Shown in pieces: positions 8,291-16,308 of a stretch of 16,711 nt of DNA. A program made the position numbers and the translations under genes. The DNA is from Chitinophaga pinensis (GTDB taxonomy: Bacteria; Bacteroidota; Bacteroidia; M30B66): NCBI GenBank assembly GCA_943330985.1, contig CALQJV010000001.1:1-16711 (forward strand). The letters are read 5' to 3'. A model generated the notes under the pieces. That model saw only the letters and a program-made list of their open reading frames with translations, ran no database searches and had not been told where the DNA came from. Each line of letters begins with the position of its first letter. Position 1 is the stretch's first letter.

Positions 8291-8803
8291 TTGTTCGTTA
8301 ATATCGCCTGCAACCAATGTTACACTGCCATTTTCTTCTGGAAGTGGTTTGTTATTAAGCCCAGTGGCTTTCACTTGATATACATATACATCTGTATTCT
8401 TTATTTTCTCTCCTTTAAAAGATCCATCCCATAAATTGGAAATGTTTTCCGATTCAAAAACAACTTCACCCCAACGATTGAAGATTTGGAGGTTAAATGT
8501 TTTAATCCCTTCGGCCTTTACTCCAAAGAAATCATTAACCCCGTCTCCGTTAGGTGTAAATGCACTCGGGATGTACATTGTGGGATTTGGGATGGCTTCT
8601 GCAACGTTCGATAAACTGCTTAACGACGCATTAGCTAATTTGTAAGCAGTTACACGATAGCGCTTGCTTCCATTTGACGTTAGAGGCGAAACTGATTGTG
8701 CCTCGGAAATAGATGAAAAAGCCAACACAGAAATGATGACAAGAATCGTTTCCCGAAGGAATTTCCGATTGTTTTGCTTAGGTATCGAGTTGATTGCATC
8801 CAT
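8288..8803 (-). CDS. Small secreted protein: FN3 strands F-G plus T9SS type B (CHU_C) sorting domain
   Basis: A 171-aa protein. Residues 1-35 are a Sec signal peptide (NNRKFLRE, then the core TILVIISVLAFSSI, cleavage near SEA|Q). Residues about 46-71 (SKRYRVTAYKLANASLSSLS and NVAEAI) match the last two strands of an FN3 domain. Residues 77 to about 165 are a gliding-motility-associated/CHU_C domain: YIPSAFTPNGDGVND, IFNRWGEVVF, LWDGSFKG, DVYVYQVKA, GSVTLV. That domain directs proteins through T9SS to the cell surface, so the mature passenger is only about 40 residues. Its chain ends AGDINEQ, longer than the usual stop shortly after the VTLV strand. An in-frame stop lies 11 codons upstream with no other ATG between, so the start is secure. 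It is the first gene before the giant PKD gene, and I infer it completes and anchors that protein. Confidence 0.9.
   Translation of the reverse strand: MDAINSIPKQNNRKFLRETILVIISVLAFSSISEAQSVSPLTSNGSKRYRVTAYKLANASLSSLSNVAEAIPNPTMYIPSAFTPNGDGVNDFFGVKAEGIKTFNLQIFNRWGEVVFESENISNLWDGSFKGEKIKNTDVYVYQVKATGLNNKPLPEENGSVTLVAGDINEQ
8309..8575 (-). other. CHU_C / type B T9SS C-terminal sorting domain
   Basis: Residues 77-165 of the 171-aa protein, opening with the diagnostic YIPSAFTPNGDGVND segment and containing FNRWGEVVFES. Established knowledge: the TIGR04131-type domain is the sorting signal of type B T9SS cargo such as SprB, whose export also needs a PorP/SprF-like partner. No such partner gene is in this window. 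Confidence 0.9.
8591..8668 (-). other. FN3 strands F and G without the rest of the domain
   Basis: Residues about 46-71 of the 171-aa protein. RYRVTAYK matches strand F of the giant protein's second FN3 domain (KYEVKAEA) and third FN3 domain (YYYNIMATN), and SLSNVAEAI matches strand G of the third (SDNVVLKAEA). Strands A-E are absent from this protein, and exactly these are what the giant protein's final partial domain provides. The match is read by eye. Confidence 0.65.
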
Positions 8804-9066
8804 AATACCTGTAATACACCCGAAGGCGTAGTTCAGTTACCCGTTTTCATAGAAGCAATACCCGGAAACTTGCAGACGTAAGAAATCTACTGCATCTTCT
8901 GCTGAATAAAATGCAATTGGTTAATTACCTTGCCGATACACATTAAATCGATACCATAATTTTCATTTTTAATATGTAAGTAGTTCGCTCATTAGAAAAC
9001 TATTTATATGAATGTTTGATTTCTTTGTTTAAAAGAAAAAGTGTTAATTCGTAAGAGATATTCTAC
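8804..9066. promoter_or_regulatory. Divergent intergenic region between the sorting-domain operon and the kinase
   Basis: This 263-bp stretch must hold the start signals of both divergent units. I find no exact TAnnTTTG box in either direction; AATGTTTG at 9011-9018 on the plus strand is a one-mismatch candidate for the kinase. GCAATTGGTTAATTACCTTGC at 8912-8932 can form a short bulged hairpin. No small gene is visible. Confidence 0.45.
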
Positions 9067-10239
9067 ATGCATCCATTTCAACTTCATCTTTTTATTTCAG
9101 ATCAAGAGAGTTCGGAAGTAGCGCTTCTTAAAAAGGCGTTTGTTCCGTTAGGTGGGGCAGTTGAACTTTGTTTGATTTCGAATAATTCGCAATTCGAAAA
9201 ACAGCTTTTGTTGGGGTTCCAACTTTCAATTTTTGATGTAAATTCTACGTTTATTAGTTGGCAGGAATGTGCTCGAACAATTCGACATCAATCACCCCAA
9301 TCCATTTTTGTTTTAATATCCGACAATGAAACTCTGCTTTCATCAATAACTCAAGGCGCTGATCTACTTGTTCGAAATTCGGAAACAAAGGATTTACCTC
9401 AAATTATTGGGGCGCTTTTAAATAGATTGCCTTCAAAAAAACTCAATCATATTAAAGAGTCTGTTCATTCAAAAGGCGAGTCCGATTCTAACTTGACGCA
9501 GCTTCAAGAGAAAAATGTTGAGTTAGAGAAAATCAATTTTGAGTTAGATCGATTTGTTTATTCGGCTTCTCATGATTTGCGATCTCCATTAACTTCCATT
9601 TTAGGGCTTCTCAATATTATGCGGGAAGAAGTATCGGATGCCGGGACCATACATTTGGTTTCTTTAATGGAAGAAAGTATATTAAAACTCGACAATACCA
9701 TACGAGATATTGTAGCATATTCGAGAAACAACAGAACCGCAATCACGATTGAACCGATTGGATTGAAATTGTTGGTTGAAGAGATAATGGGCAACTTACG
9801 TTATTTGGAAACCGGTGAATTTAAAATTCCTGAACAAATCCAAATTAAAAATGAAATCGTCTTCTTGGGCGATCGAAATCGCATACAGATTATCTTAAAT
9901 AATTTACTTGCCAACGCAATTCGATATAGACATCCGGCCAGAAAACCGGAAGTTATTGTTGAGGCAATTTTAAAAGGTCAATTTGTTCAAATTACAGTCA
10001 AGGACAATGGTCTTGGAATAAACGATAAACATATTGGTAAAATTTTCGAGATGTTTTATCGCACGTCAGATACAAGTGCGGGATCTGGATTAGGATTATA
10101 CATCGTTCGAGAAACTATTAAAAAACTCAACGGGAGTATCGATGTTGTTTCTCAAGTAAACGAGGGCTCTACCTTTACAATTGTACTTCCTTTGATGTAT
10201 CAAACAAACCTCAAATCCGAATTAAATGAAGTTTGTTGA
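9067..10239 (+). CDS. Soluble histidine kinase with N-terminal receiver-like domain
   Basis: A 390-aa kinase with no membrane segment, so it should sense or receive a signal in the cytoplasm. Residues 1 to about 122 have a receiver-like pattern, with D12 and D57 (SIFDVN) at plausible acidic positions, but the conserved K-P is replaced by LLVRNSE, so it is an atypical or degenerate receiver. A short coiled coil (about 140-162) leads into the H-box with H169 (SASHDLRSPLTS). The ATP-binding part has an N-box (NNLLANAIRYR, N283), G1 (DNGLGI, 313-318), F-box (IFEMFYR) and G2 (GSGLGL, 339-344), so it should be catalytically active. Its 3' end overlaps the next receiver gene by 14 bp, marking a cognate pair. 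It is divergent from the split-substrate operon across 263 bp. Start chosen as the first ATG of the frame; no Shine-Dalgarno sequence is seen. Confidence 0.92.
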   Translation: MHPFQLHLFISDQESSEVALLKKAFVPLGGAVELCLISNNSQFEKQLLLGFQLSIFDVNSTFISWQECARTIRHQSPQSIFVLISDNETLLSSITQGADLLVRNSETKDLPQIIGALLNRLPSKKLNHIKESVHSKGESDSNLTQLQEKNVELEKINFELDRFVYSASHDLRSPLTSILGLLNIMREEVSDAGTIHLVSLMEESILKLDNTIRDIVAYSRNNRTAITIEPIGLKLLVEEIMGNLRYLETGEFKIPEQIQIKNEIVFLGDRNRIQIILNNLLANAIRYRHPARKPEVIVEAILKGQFVQITVKDNGLGINDKHIGKIFEMFYRTSDTSAGSGLGLYIVRETIKKLNGSIDVVSQVNEGSTFTIVLPLMYQTNLKSELNEVC

Positions 10240-10615
10240 TTTAGTTTTAATTGTTGAAGATAACCCAATCGACGTTTTTATAAATACACGTGTTGTTGAA
10301 CAAAGTGGTTTATCGAAAGAAGTCATGGCAATTCAATCGGCTCGGGAAGCTCTAGAATTTTTAACCCAACGAGCAGTCAATAGTGAATTGCCTAATCTTA
10401 TTTTCTTGGATATCCGAATGCCCGATATAGATGGCTTTGAATTTTTAGAGGAATTCTCCGAATTGCCTCAACGCGTATTGGAATTGTGTAAAATAGTCAT
10501 GCTTTCTTCAACCATCGATCCGCTTGAACTAGAAAAGGCGCGCAATAGTCCATTTGTCTTGGCTTTTATTCCAAAGCCTTTAACGCGCGATAAAATTATA
10601 GAGCTATTTGATTAA
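10226..10615 (+). CDS. Stand-alone CheY-like response regulator, partner of the upstream kinase
   Basis: A 129-aa single receiver domain. Landmarks are E11-D12 (VEDNP), phospho-acceptor D62 (FLDIRMP), S94-S95 in the hydroxyl position (MLSST) and K117 (PKP). Its ATG lies inside the last codons of the kinase gene (14-bp overlap), so translation is coupled and it is almost surely the kinase's direct phosphate acceptor. There is no DNA-binding or enzymatic output domain. It is related to the orphan receiver at 456-869, so one kinase might serve both (inference). Confidence 0.93.
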   Translation: MKFVDLVLIVEDNPIDVFINTRVVEQSGLSKEVMAIQSAREALEFLTQRAVNSELPNLIFLDIRMPDIDGFEFLEEFSELPQRVLELCKIVMLSSTIDPLELEKARNSPFVLAFIPKPLTRDKIIELFD

Positions 10616-10616
10616 T

Positions 10617-10649
10617 AAAAAAGCCGTTTATGAAAAATCACAAACGGCT
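10617..10649 (-). terminator. Rho-independent terminator of the coiled-coil gene
   Basis: AGCCGTTT (10622-10629) pairs with AAACGGCT (10642-10649), extended by two more pairs after one mismatch, around a 6-nt loop. On the minus strand the stem is followed by TTTTT, so it suits the leftward gene ending at 10671. On the plus strand the hairpin is followed by CTCAAGT with no U-tract, so it is a weaker stop for the receiver gene. Confidence 0.75.
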
Positions 10650-10670
10650 CTCAAGTAAAATCAGATTGTA

Positions 10671-11642
10671 TTATTTCAGTGTGAAATCACATGCGCCAAT
10701 AATTACTCCTTCGCTATAAATTTCCACATTGTATTTACCAGCTACTAAAGCATTGGGTTGCTTAACTTCCCAATTCATGCAAAGTTGCATCACTTTATTA
10801 TCATAGAAAATTTCTTTCCTAATACTGTAAGCAACCTCATCTCCATTTAGCAAGGTAATTTTAGATTTATCTCCTTCAACAAACACTTTTTTATCTGGTC
10901 CATGAATAACAGCATAAATAAGTTTTTCTTGTTTATCGGCAAGTTGATTATCTAAAACCGTAAAGCAAACACGAATACGATTAGCTTTCTTTGCTTTGTC
11001 TGTTTGTTTCTCTTTGGATCCTCCCCCAGAAACTTTAACTGCGTCAGCATATACTTCGTAAGTTTTTAATCGCTTTGCAATTTCTACGGTTTTATTGAGC
11101 TTACTATTCTCAGTAGTTAGTTTCGAATTTTGTTCTGTTGATTCGTCCAACTGCTTTTTAGAACGGAAATTTTCATTGGTCAACTCCTGATTTTTCGCTT
11201 TCAATTCTAAAATTACTGCTTCGCTTTCATCATATGCTTGCTGAAGTTCTTCCAAGCGTTTGCGCATTGATGTTGCAGCATTTCCCGGACCAGCGACGGT
11301 TCCGCCACTGCGTTTTAATGCTTCATAATCGCCCATTAACTTGATTACTTTCTGACGTTCAATTTCCAATTCAGAACGCAGCCCCTCGTGCGCTTGCATG
11401 AGACTATCGTACTTAGCTGTAAGCATTTGAAGTTGAACTCTATATTCGTCAGTTTCTTTAACCGCTTCTACCTTTTGAGTTTTTAATAATTCCGCTTCCT
11501 TTTTTAATGTATTTACTTGATTGTATAAGTAACCCGATAAAACGGCGAGTAATGCTGCGATAATCGTAATAAAGATAAAAAGTCCTCTTTTTTTACCCCC
11601 TTTTTCTTCTTGCTGTTCGCCTTGTGGAGCTGAATTTTCCAT
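10671..11642 (-). CDS. Membrane-anchored coiled-coil protein, conserved hypothetical
   Basis: I do not recognise a named family. The 323 residues begin with a charged tail (1-19), then one membrane segment (about 20-40, LFIFITIIAALLAVLSGYLY) with basic residues GGKKRG before it, which suggests a cytoplasmic N-terminus and a periplasmic body. Residues 41-195 are a long charged coiled coil broken at 111-125 by a Gly-rich hinge (SGGTVAGPGNAATS). A compact, probably beta-rich domain fills about 196-323, with cysteines 226, 288 and 318. The shape suits an envelope scaffold or sensor, but no enzymatic motif is visible. A TATATTTG box lies just upstream and a terminator follows, so it is probably a single-gene unit. 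Confidence 0.8.
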   Translation of the reverse strand: MENSAPQGEQQEEKGGKKRGLFIFITIIAALLAVLSGYLYNQVNTLKKEAELLKTQKVEAVKETDEYRVQLQMLTAKYDSLMQAHEGLRSELEIERQKVIKLMGDYEALKRSGGTVAGPGNAATSMRKRLEELQQAYDESEAVILELKAKNQELTNENFRSKKQLDESTEQNSKLTTENSKLNKTVEIAKRLKTYEVYADAVKVSGGGSKEKQTDKAKKANRIRVCFTVLDNQLADKQEKLIYAVIHGPDKKVFVEGDKSKITLLNGDEVAYSIRKEIFYDNKVMQLCMNWEVKQPNALVAGKYNVEIYSEGVIIGACDFTLK

Positions 11643-11669
11643 TAGTTAAGAATATTTTTTGAATGCAAA

Positions 11670-11677
11670 CAAATATA
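11670..11677 (-). promoter_or_regulatory. -7 promoter box for the coiled-coil gene
   Basis: The minus strand reads TATATTTG, an exact match to the Bacteroidota -7 consensus TAnnTTTG, 27 bp before the ATG at 11642. No good -33 TTG is seen at the usual distance; a run of A's occupies that space. Confidence 0.45.
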
Positions 11678-11723
11678 TTTTTTTTTTGAAAGGATGAATC
11701 GTTAGCCGGAAAATGTTTTTAAA

Positions 11724-11731
11724 TAAATTTG
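11724..11731 (+). promoter_or_regulatory. -7 promoter box for comF
   Basis: TAAATTTG matches the Bacteroidota -7 consensus TAnnTTTG and lies 32 bp before the ATG at 11764. It sits downstream of the earlier in-frame ATG at 11713, so if it is real, transcription starts after that ATG and translation must begin at 11764. No clear -33 element is seen. Confidence 0.45.
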
Positions 11732-11763
11732 AACATATCTTATTAATTATATACCATATTATC

Positions 11764-12444
11764 ATGTTTAGTGAATTACTTAATTTATTCTTTCCACGAT
11801 TATGTCCGGCTTGCAGTTCAGCATTATTTAAAAATGAGCAAGTGATTTGTTTTCGATGTAAAAACATATTACCACGAACCGAATTTCATCTCAAGCCTGG
11901 AAATCCTCTTGAGCGGGTTTTCTGGGGTAGAGTTCCAATAAAATCCGCAGCTGCCTGTTTTATTTTCAGAAAAGAAGGAGGAGTCCAAAAGCTATTACAC
12001 GAACTAAAATACAACAATGCGCCTGAAATAGGTCGTGAAATAGGTCGTCTATATGGGCAAGAACTTATAAAATCCCCTTCCTTTTCAGAAGCCGATCTGA
12101 TTATTCCTGTTCCACTTCATCCCAAAAAATTATCGATACGAGGCTATAACCAAAGTGGTGTTTTTGGTGAAGGATTGCAAGAAACTTTGCCTGCCAAAAT
12201 GAATGAAGATGCGCTTGTTCGGAATTTAAATACTGGGACTCAAACACGTCGTTCTCGTTTTGAACGTTGGGAAAATGTGGATAGTATCTTCGCGGTACCT
12301 AATACAGAATTGGTTCGAAACAAACGTATTCTGCTCATTGACGATGTTATTACAACAGGCGCGACGCTTGAATCCTGCGCGGTTAATTTATTCAAAGCAG
12401 GGGCAAATGATATTCGTGTTGCTTGCATCGCAGCTCCAATATGA
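11764..12444 (+). CDS. comF: ComF family phosphoribosyltransferase
   Basis: A 226-aa protein. The N-terminus has a zinc-finger pair of cysteine motifs, CPAC (C14, C17) and CFRC (C29, C32), followed by the type I phosphoribosyltransferase fold: the RGYNQS segment and the PRPP-binding loop ILLIDDVITTGAT (D193-D194 to T201). This is the architecture of ComF/GntX proteins, which are linked to natural DNA uptake in several bacteria though the substrate is not settled. An ATG at 11713 would add 17 residues. I prefer 11764 because ComF proteins normally start a few residues before the LFFPRLCPAC segment and because a promoter-like box lies between the two ATGs. Its 3' end is only 8 bp from the convergent mazG-like gene. 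Confidence 0.9.
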   Translation: MFSELLNLFFPRLCPACSSALFKNEQVICFRCKNILPRTEFHLKPGNPLERVFWGRVPIKSAAACFIFRKEGGVQKLLHELKYNNAPEIGREIGRLYGQELIKSPSFSEADLIIPVPLHPKKLSIRGYNQSGVFGEGLQETLPAKMNEDALVRNLNTGTQTRRSRFERWENVDSIFAVPNTELVRNKRILLIDDVITTGATLESCAVNLFKAGANDIRVACIAAPI

Positions 12445-12452
12445 TCAGAATC

Positions 12453-12782
12453 TCAACCCGTTATTTTCTTATTGGAATGATGACGGTCTTTATCGCGTTT
12501 GGTCTTTTTCTCCAGGTTCTTCTTTATCGCATCGGTTAAATCTACACCTGTTTGATTAGCCATACATGTTAATACAAATAACACATCGGCCATTTCATCG
12601 GCGAGTGATGATGCGTCTTCTCCCGCTTTAAACGATTGTTCACCATACTTGCGAGACATAATTCTCGCGAGCTCACCCACTTCTTCCATTAAAATTGCGG
12701 TGTTCGTGAGCTCGTTAAAATACCTTACGCCGTGCTCCTTGATCCAATCATCAACTGTTTTTTGGAGGTCTGCAACGGTCAT
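12453..12782 (-). CDS. MazG-like nucleotide pyrophosphohydrolase
   Basis: A 109-aa all-helical protein of the MazG superfamily (short single-domain type). The metal-binding motif EExxE is at E33, E34 and E37 (LMEEVGELAR), and the second part, ExxD, is at E63 and D66 (ADEMADVLF). Members hydrolyse nucleoside triphosphates to monophosphate and pyrophosphate, often to clear damaged or excess nucleotides; the substrate here is not predictable. The tail is rich in Lys/Arg/His. It starts 2 bp after the secA stop, so it is the last gene of the secA operon and faces comF tail to tail. Confidence 0.9.
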   Translation of the reverse strand: MTVADLQKTVDDWIKEHGVRYFNELTNTAILMEEVGELARIMSRKYGEQSFKAGEDASSLADEMADVLFVLTCMANQTGVDLTDAIKKNLEKKTKRDKDRHHSNKKITG

Positions 12783-12784
12783 AA

Positions 12785-15700
12785 TTATTGCTCAGTCCCT
12801 TGTCCGTGACAGTTCTTATACTTTTTCCCACTTCCACAAGGGCACGTATCATTTCTACCAACTTTAGGCTCCGCTTTTACAGGCGTAGATCGCTGAGCTT
12901 CGGCGTTGGTATTTATCATTTCGCTTACTTCTCTCCTACTCGTTTGCAACTGTGGCGCTGGTCTTGTTGCTAAAATAGGAGCTGCTTTTGGAGCAATTGT
13001 AGCTTGTGGTTGTTCTTGATTTTGAGAAGGCAAATTCCCTTTCATAAGAAACTGTGTAATCTCTTTCCCAACATCTCCCAACATTTGCTTAAATAAATTA
13101 AACGACTCCAACTTGTAAATCAATAAAGGGTCTTTCTGCTCATAAACCGCATTTTGAACCGATTGCTTTAATTCGTCCATTTCGCGTAAATGCTCTTTCC
13201 ATGCATCATCAATCATAGCAAGCGTGATCATTTTCTCTAAGGCATGAACCACTTCACGTCCTTTTGAATCGACTGCTTTTTTAAGATTTACGAGTACTTG
13301 AATGGTTTTAATTCCGTCTGTTATGGGAATTAAAATGTTCTCGTATTGATGGCCTTGTCCTTCGTAAATCTGCGTAATAACAGGCAATGCCATTTGGGCA
13401 ATATGTTCCGATTTACGACGATAAAAGCTCATTACTTCTTGATACAAGCTATCGGTAAGGTCTTCTATTTTCTCTTTGAAAAACAGCTCTTGGTGAATGG
13501 CCGTATCCATTGAGAAAACCCGAATAACTTCCAATCTAAAGCCCTCAAAATCTCGTATATCTTGATGTAATTCTATGATACTTTCGCAAGCTTCAAAAAC
13601 CATATTGGCAATATCAACCGCCAATCGATCTCCGTATAAAGCATTTCTGCGACGGCGATAAACTACCTCCCGTTGAGAATTCATTACATCATCATACTCG
13701 AGCAAACGTTTACGAATCCCGAAATTGTTTTCTTCTACTTTCTTTTGAGCACGTTCAATGGAACTGGTAATCATACCACTTTGAATTACTTCGCCTTCCT
13801 TCATTCCCAAACGATCCATGATTTTTGCAATTCGATCGGAACCAAACAATCGCATCAAATCGTCTTCAAGTGACACAAAAAATTGTGAGGAACCTGGATC
13901 TCCTTGACGACCAGCGCGACCTCTTAACTGACGATCGACACGGCGACTTTCGTGACGTTCTGTACCAATAATGGCCAAACCTCCGGCATCTTTTACACCT
14001 GCACCAAGCTTAATGTCGGTACCACGACCAGCCATATTTGTGGCAATAGTAACGGTTGATGTTTGACCTGCTTCTGCAACAATTTCGGCTTCGCGTTGGT
14101 GCATTTTGGCATTCAATACATTGTGTTTGATGCCCTTTAATTTAAGCATGCGGCTTAACAATTCGGAAATCTCAACCGATGTTGTACCCACTAAAACCGG
14201 ACGTCCTTTTGCTGTTTCTTCAATGATTACATCGGTTACCGCATTGTATTTTTCGCGCTTTGTTTTGTAAACTAAATCTTCGCGATCTTTTCTTGATATT
14301 GCTCTGTTGGTTGGAATAACAGCAACATCTAATTTGTAAATATCCCAAAGTTCGCCGGCTTCTGTTTCGGCTGTACCTGTCATCCCGCAAAGTTTATTGT
14401 ACATGCGGAAATAATTCTGAAGCGTAACAGTAGCATACGTTTGAGTAGCTGCTTCGATGGTTACATTCTCTTTAGCTTCAATGGCTTGATGCAATCCATC
14501 GCTGTATCGACGACCATCTAAAATACGACCGGTTTGCTCATCTACAATTTTCACTTTGCCATCCATCACCACATATTCAACATCTGTTTCAAATAATGTG
14601 TATGCCTTTAATAGCTGGTTGATGGTGTGAATTCGTTCTGACTTAATTGCAAAATCACGAAGCAATTGGTCTTTTTGATCAATTTTAACTTCATCTGCAT
14701 CTTTCGATTTCTCAATTTGAGCAATCTGTGAACCTACATCTGGAAGCACAAAGAAATTAGCATCTTCACTCACTCCTGTAATTAATTCAATTCCCTTTTC
14801 GGTAAGTTCGATGGAGTTGTTTTTTTCATCAATTACGAAGAAAAGTTCCGCATCTACCTTATGCATTTCACGGCTTTGATCTTGCATGTAGAAATTTTCC
14901 GTTTTTTGCAAGAGCGATTTTACACCTGATTCGCTCAAATATTTGATGAGCGCTTTGTTCTTTGGCAATCCACGATGAGCACGCAACAAAGCCATCCCAG
15001 CTTCTTTATCATCTTGACCAAAAAGTTTTTTTGCCTCAGCCAAGGCCGAATTGATGTAATTACGTTGCGCAGTAACCAACTTTTCGATACGAGGCTTTAA
15101 TGCGAAGAACTCTTGATTGTCGCCTTTCGGAGTTGGACCCGAAATGATGAGAGGAGTTCTTGCATCATCAACCAACACCGAATCGACCTCATCCACAATG
15201 GCGAAATTATGTCCACGTTGAACCAATTCCTCTGGGCTGCGCGCCATGTTGTCGCGCAAGTAGTCGAAACCAAATTCATTATTGGTGCCGAAGGTGATTT
15301 CGGAAGCATAGGCTGCACGTCTTTCGGCTGAATTAGGTTGGTGTTTATCAATACAATCCACACGCAAACCATGGAATTCGTATAGCGTTCCCATCCATTC
15401 GGAGTCGCGTCGAGCAAGGTAATCGTTCACCGTTACTAGATGCACTCCTTCACCCGAAAGCGCGTTGAGATAAACAGGCAAAGTTGCCACGAGTGTTTTT
15501 CCTTCTCCAGTAGCCATCTCCGCAATCTTCCCTTTGTGAAGCATGATACCACCAATGAGTTGCACATCGTAATGAACCATATCCCAAACAACTCGGTTTC
15601 CGGCTGCAGGCCAGTTGTTCATGTAGATGGCTTTATCTCCGTTTATAGATACGTAGTCTTTCTTAATAGAAAAATCGCGGTCTAGTTGTGTTGCTGTTAC

Positions 15701-16099
15701 TTCGAGTGTTGGATTTTGGGTAAAACGACGAGCAGTTTCGCGCATAACCGCAAATGCTTCAGGTAAAATCTCAAGCAATTTAACCTCGATTTTTTCGTGA
15801 ATCTTTTTCTTGATTTTATCAATCGAATCGAAAATCGTTTCCTTTTCTGAAAAATCCATCTCCGATTCAGATTCAACGCGGGCAGTTAGCGCAGCAATCT
15901 CATCGCGTTCGGCTTGAATTGCGACCTGGATGTCGGCCCTAAACGTAGTCGTTTTACTTCTCAACTCATCGTTGCTTAAAGAAGCAAGTGTTGGATAAAT
16001 GACATTTATTTTATCGACTAGCGGACGAATTTCAGCAAGGTCGCGATCGGCTTTACTACCGATAATTTTTCCAAACAGGTTGGCGATCGATTTGATCAT
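12785..16099 (-). CDS. secA: Protein translocase ATPase subunit SecA
   Basis: A 1104-aa SecA, the motor that drives preproteins through SecYEG at the inner membrane. Visible landmarks are Walker A (MATGEGKT, ending K201-T202), Walker B (IVDEVDS, D303-E304), the preprotein-contact segment [20 protein letters not shown], the second helicase motifs [12 protein letters not shown] and [18 protein letters not shown], and a C-terminal zinc site with C1086, C1088, C1097 and H1098 ([13 protein letters not shown]). It is about 200 residues longer than the E. coli protein. The extra length is mainly a charged helical stretch at residues about 60-110 and an insertion near residues 340-400, as is usual in Bacteroidota. 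It precedes the mazG-like gene by 2 bp. Both secreted proteins encoded at 2450-8803 need this step before T9SS. Confidence 0.97.
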   Translation of the reverse strand: MIKSIANLFGKIIGSKADRDLAEIRPLVDKINVIYPTLASLSNDELRSKTTTFRADIQVAIQAERDEIAALTARVESESEMDFSEKETIFDSIDKIKKKIHEKIEVKLLEILPEAFAVMRETARRFTQNPTLEVTATQLDRDFSIKKDYVSINGDKAIYMNNWPAAGNRVVWDMVHYDVQLIGGIMLHKGKIAEMATGEGKTLVATLPVYLNALSGEGVHLVTVNDYLARRDSEWMGTLYEFHGLRVDCIDKHQPNSAERRAAYASEITFGTNNEFGFDYLRDNMARSPEELVQRGHNFAIVDEVDSVLVDDARTPLIISGPTPKGDNQEFFALKPRIEKLVTAQRNYINSALAEAKKLFGQDDKEAGMALLRAHRGLPKNKALIKYLSESGVKSLLQKTENFYMQDQSREMHKVDAELFFVIDEKNNSIELTEKGIELITGVSEDANFFVLPDVGSQIAQIEKSKDADEVKIDQKDQLLRDFAIKSERIHTINQLLKAYTLFETDVEYVVMDGKVKIVDEQTGRILDGRRYSDGLHQAIEAKENVTIEAATQTYATVTLQNYFRMYNKLCGMTGTAETEAGELWDIYKLDVAVIPTNRAISRKDREDLVYKTKREKYNAVTDVIIEETAKGRPVLVGTTSVEISELLSRMLKLKGIKHNVLNAKMHQREAEIVAEAGQTSTVTIATNMAGRGTDIKLGAGVKDAGGLAIIGTERHESRRVDRQLRGRAGRQGDPGSSQFFVSLEDDLMRLFGSDRIAKIMDRLGMKEGEVIQSGMITSSIERAQKKVEENNFGIRKRLLEYDDVMNSQREVVYRRRRNALYGDRLAVDIANMVFEACESIIELHQDIRDFEGFRLEVIRVFSMDTAIHQELFFKEKIEDLTDSLYQEVMSFYRRKSEHIAQMALPVITQIYEGQGHQYENILIPITDGIKTIQVLVNLKKAVDSKGREVVHALEKMITLAMIDDAWKEHLREMDELKQSVQNAVYEQKDPLLIYKLESFNLFKQMLGDVGKEITQFLMKGNLPSQNQEQPQATIAPKAAPILATRPAPQLQTSRREVSEMINTNAEAQRSTPVKAEPKVGRNDTCPCGSGKKYKNCHGQGTEQ

Positions 16100-16112
16100 G
16101 GGTTCTAATATT

Positions 16113-16120
16113 CAAAAATA
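16113..16120 (-). promoter_or_regulatory. Possible -7 promoter box for secA
   Basis: The minus strand reads TATTTTTG, an exact TAnnTTTG match, but it ends only 13 bp before the secA ATG, which would leave a very short leader. No -33 TTG is found at the usual spacing, so this may be chance. Confidence 0.3.
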
Positions 16121-16142
16121 GTGTGCGAAATTAAGGAATTTC

Positions 16143-16169
16143 CTTGGGCTTTGTAACCCAAGTTTTATT
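16143..16169 (+). other. Hairpin with trailing T-tract in the secA-nadD gap
   Basis: CTTGGG (16143-16148) pairs with CCCAAG (16157-16162) and is followed by TTTTATT, terminator-like on the plus strand. No plus-strand gene precedes it. On the minus strand, where nadD would need a stop signal, it lacks a U-tract. Its role is unclear. Confidence 0.4.
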
Positions 16170-16308
16170 CCTTCGAAATGTTCATGACAAAAAGGCGAAA
16201 CAAATGCAATTTACATTGGAAATTCAATTTGATGAACTTAGAAATGATGACTATGTGACAATGAAAGAAGAAGAAATTATGACAAACAAATTCGAATTGA
16301 GATAAACG

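Noticed and set aside
8912..8932. Imperfect inverted repeat GCAATTGGTTAATTACCTTGC as a regulator operator
   Set aside because: The symmetry is interrupted by a 2-nt bulge and the core stem is only 3 bp, so it is too weak to call an operator.
11646..11867. Minus-strand 73-codon frame across the start of comF
   Set aside because: Its sequence is Lys/Ile/Asn-rich with no motif, and it overlaps the zinc-finger coding part of comF and the divergent promoter region.
15097..15417. 106-codon minus-strand frame inside secA
   Set aside because: It is an alternative frame of the conserved SecA motor region, whose correct frame carries Walker B and other conserved motifs.
16204..16305. A 33-codon plus-strand frame in the secA-nadD gap, beginning MQFTLEIQFDELRNDDYVTM
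   Set aside because: It reads like protein and is acidic, but there is no ribosome site or promoter and no recognisable motif, and a frame of this length arises easily by chance in AT-rich DNA. It would need conservation in relatives or transcript data to be called a gene.
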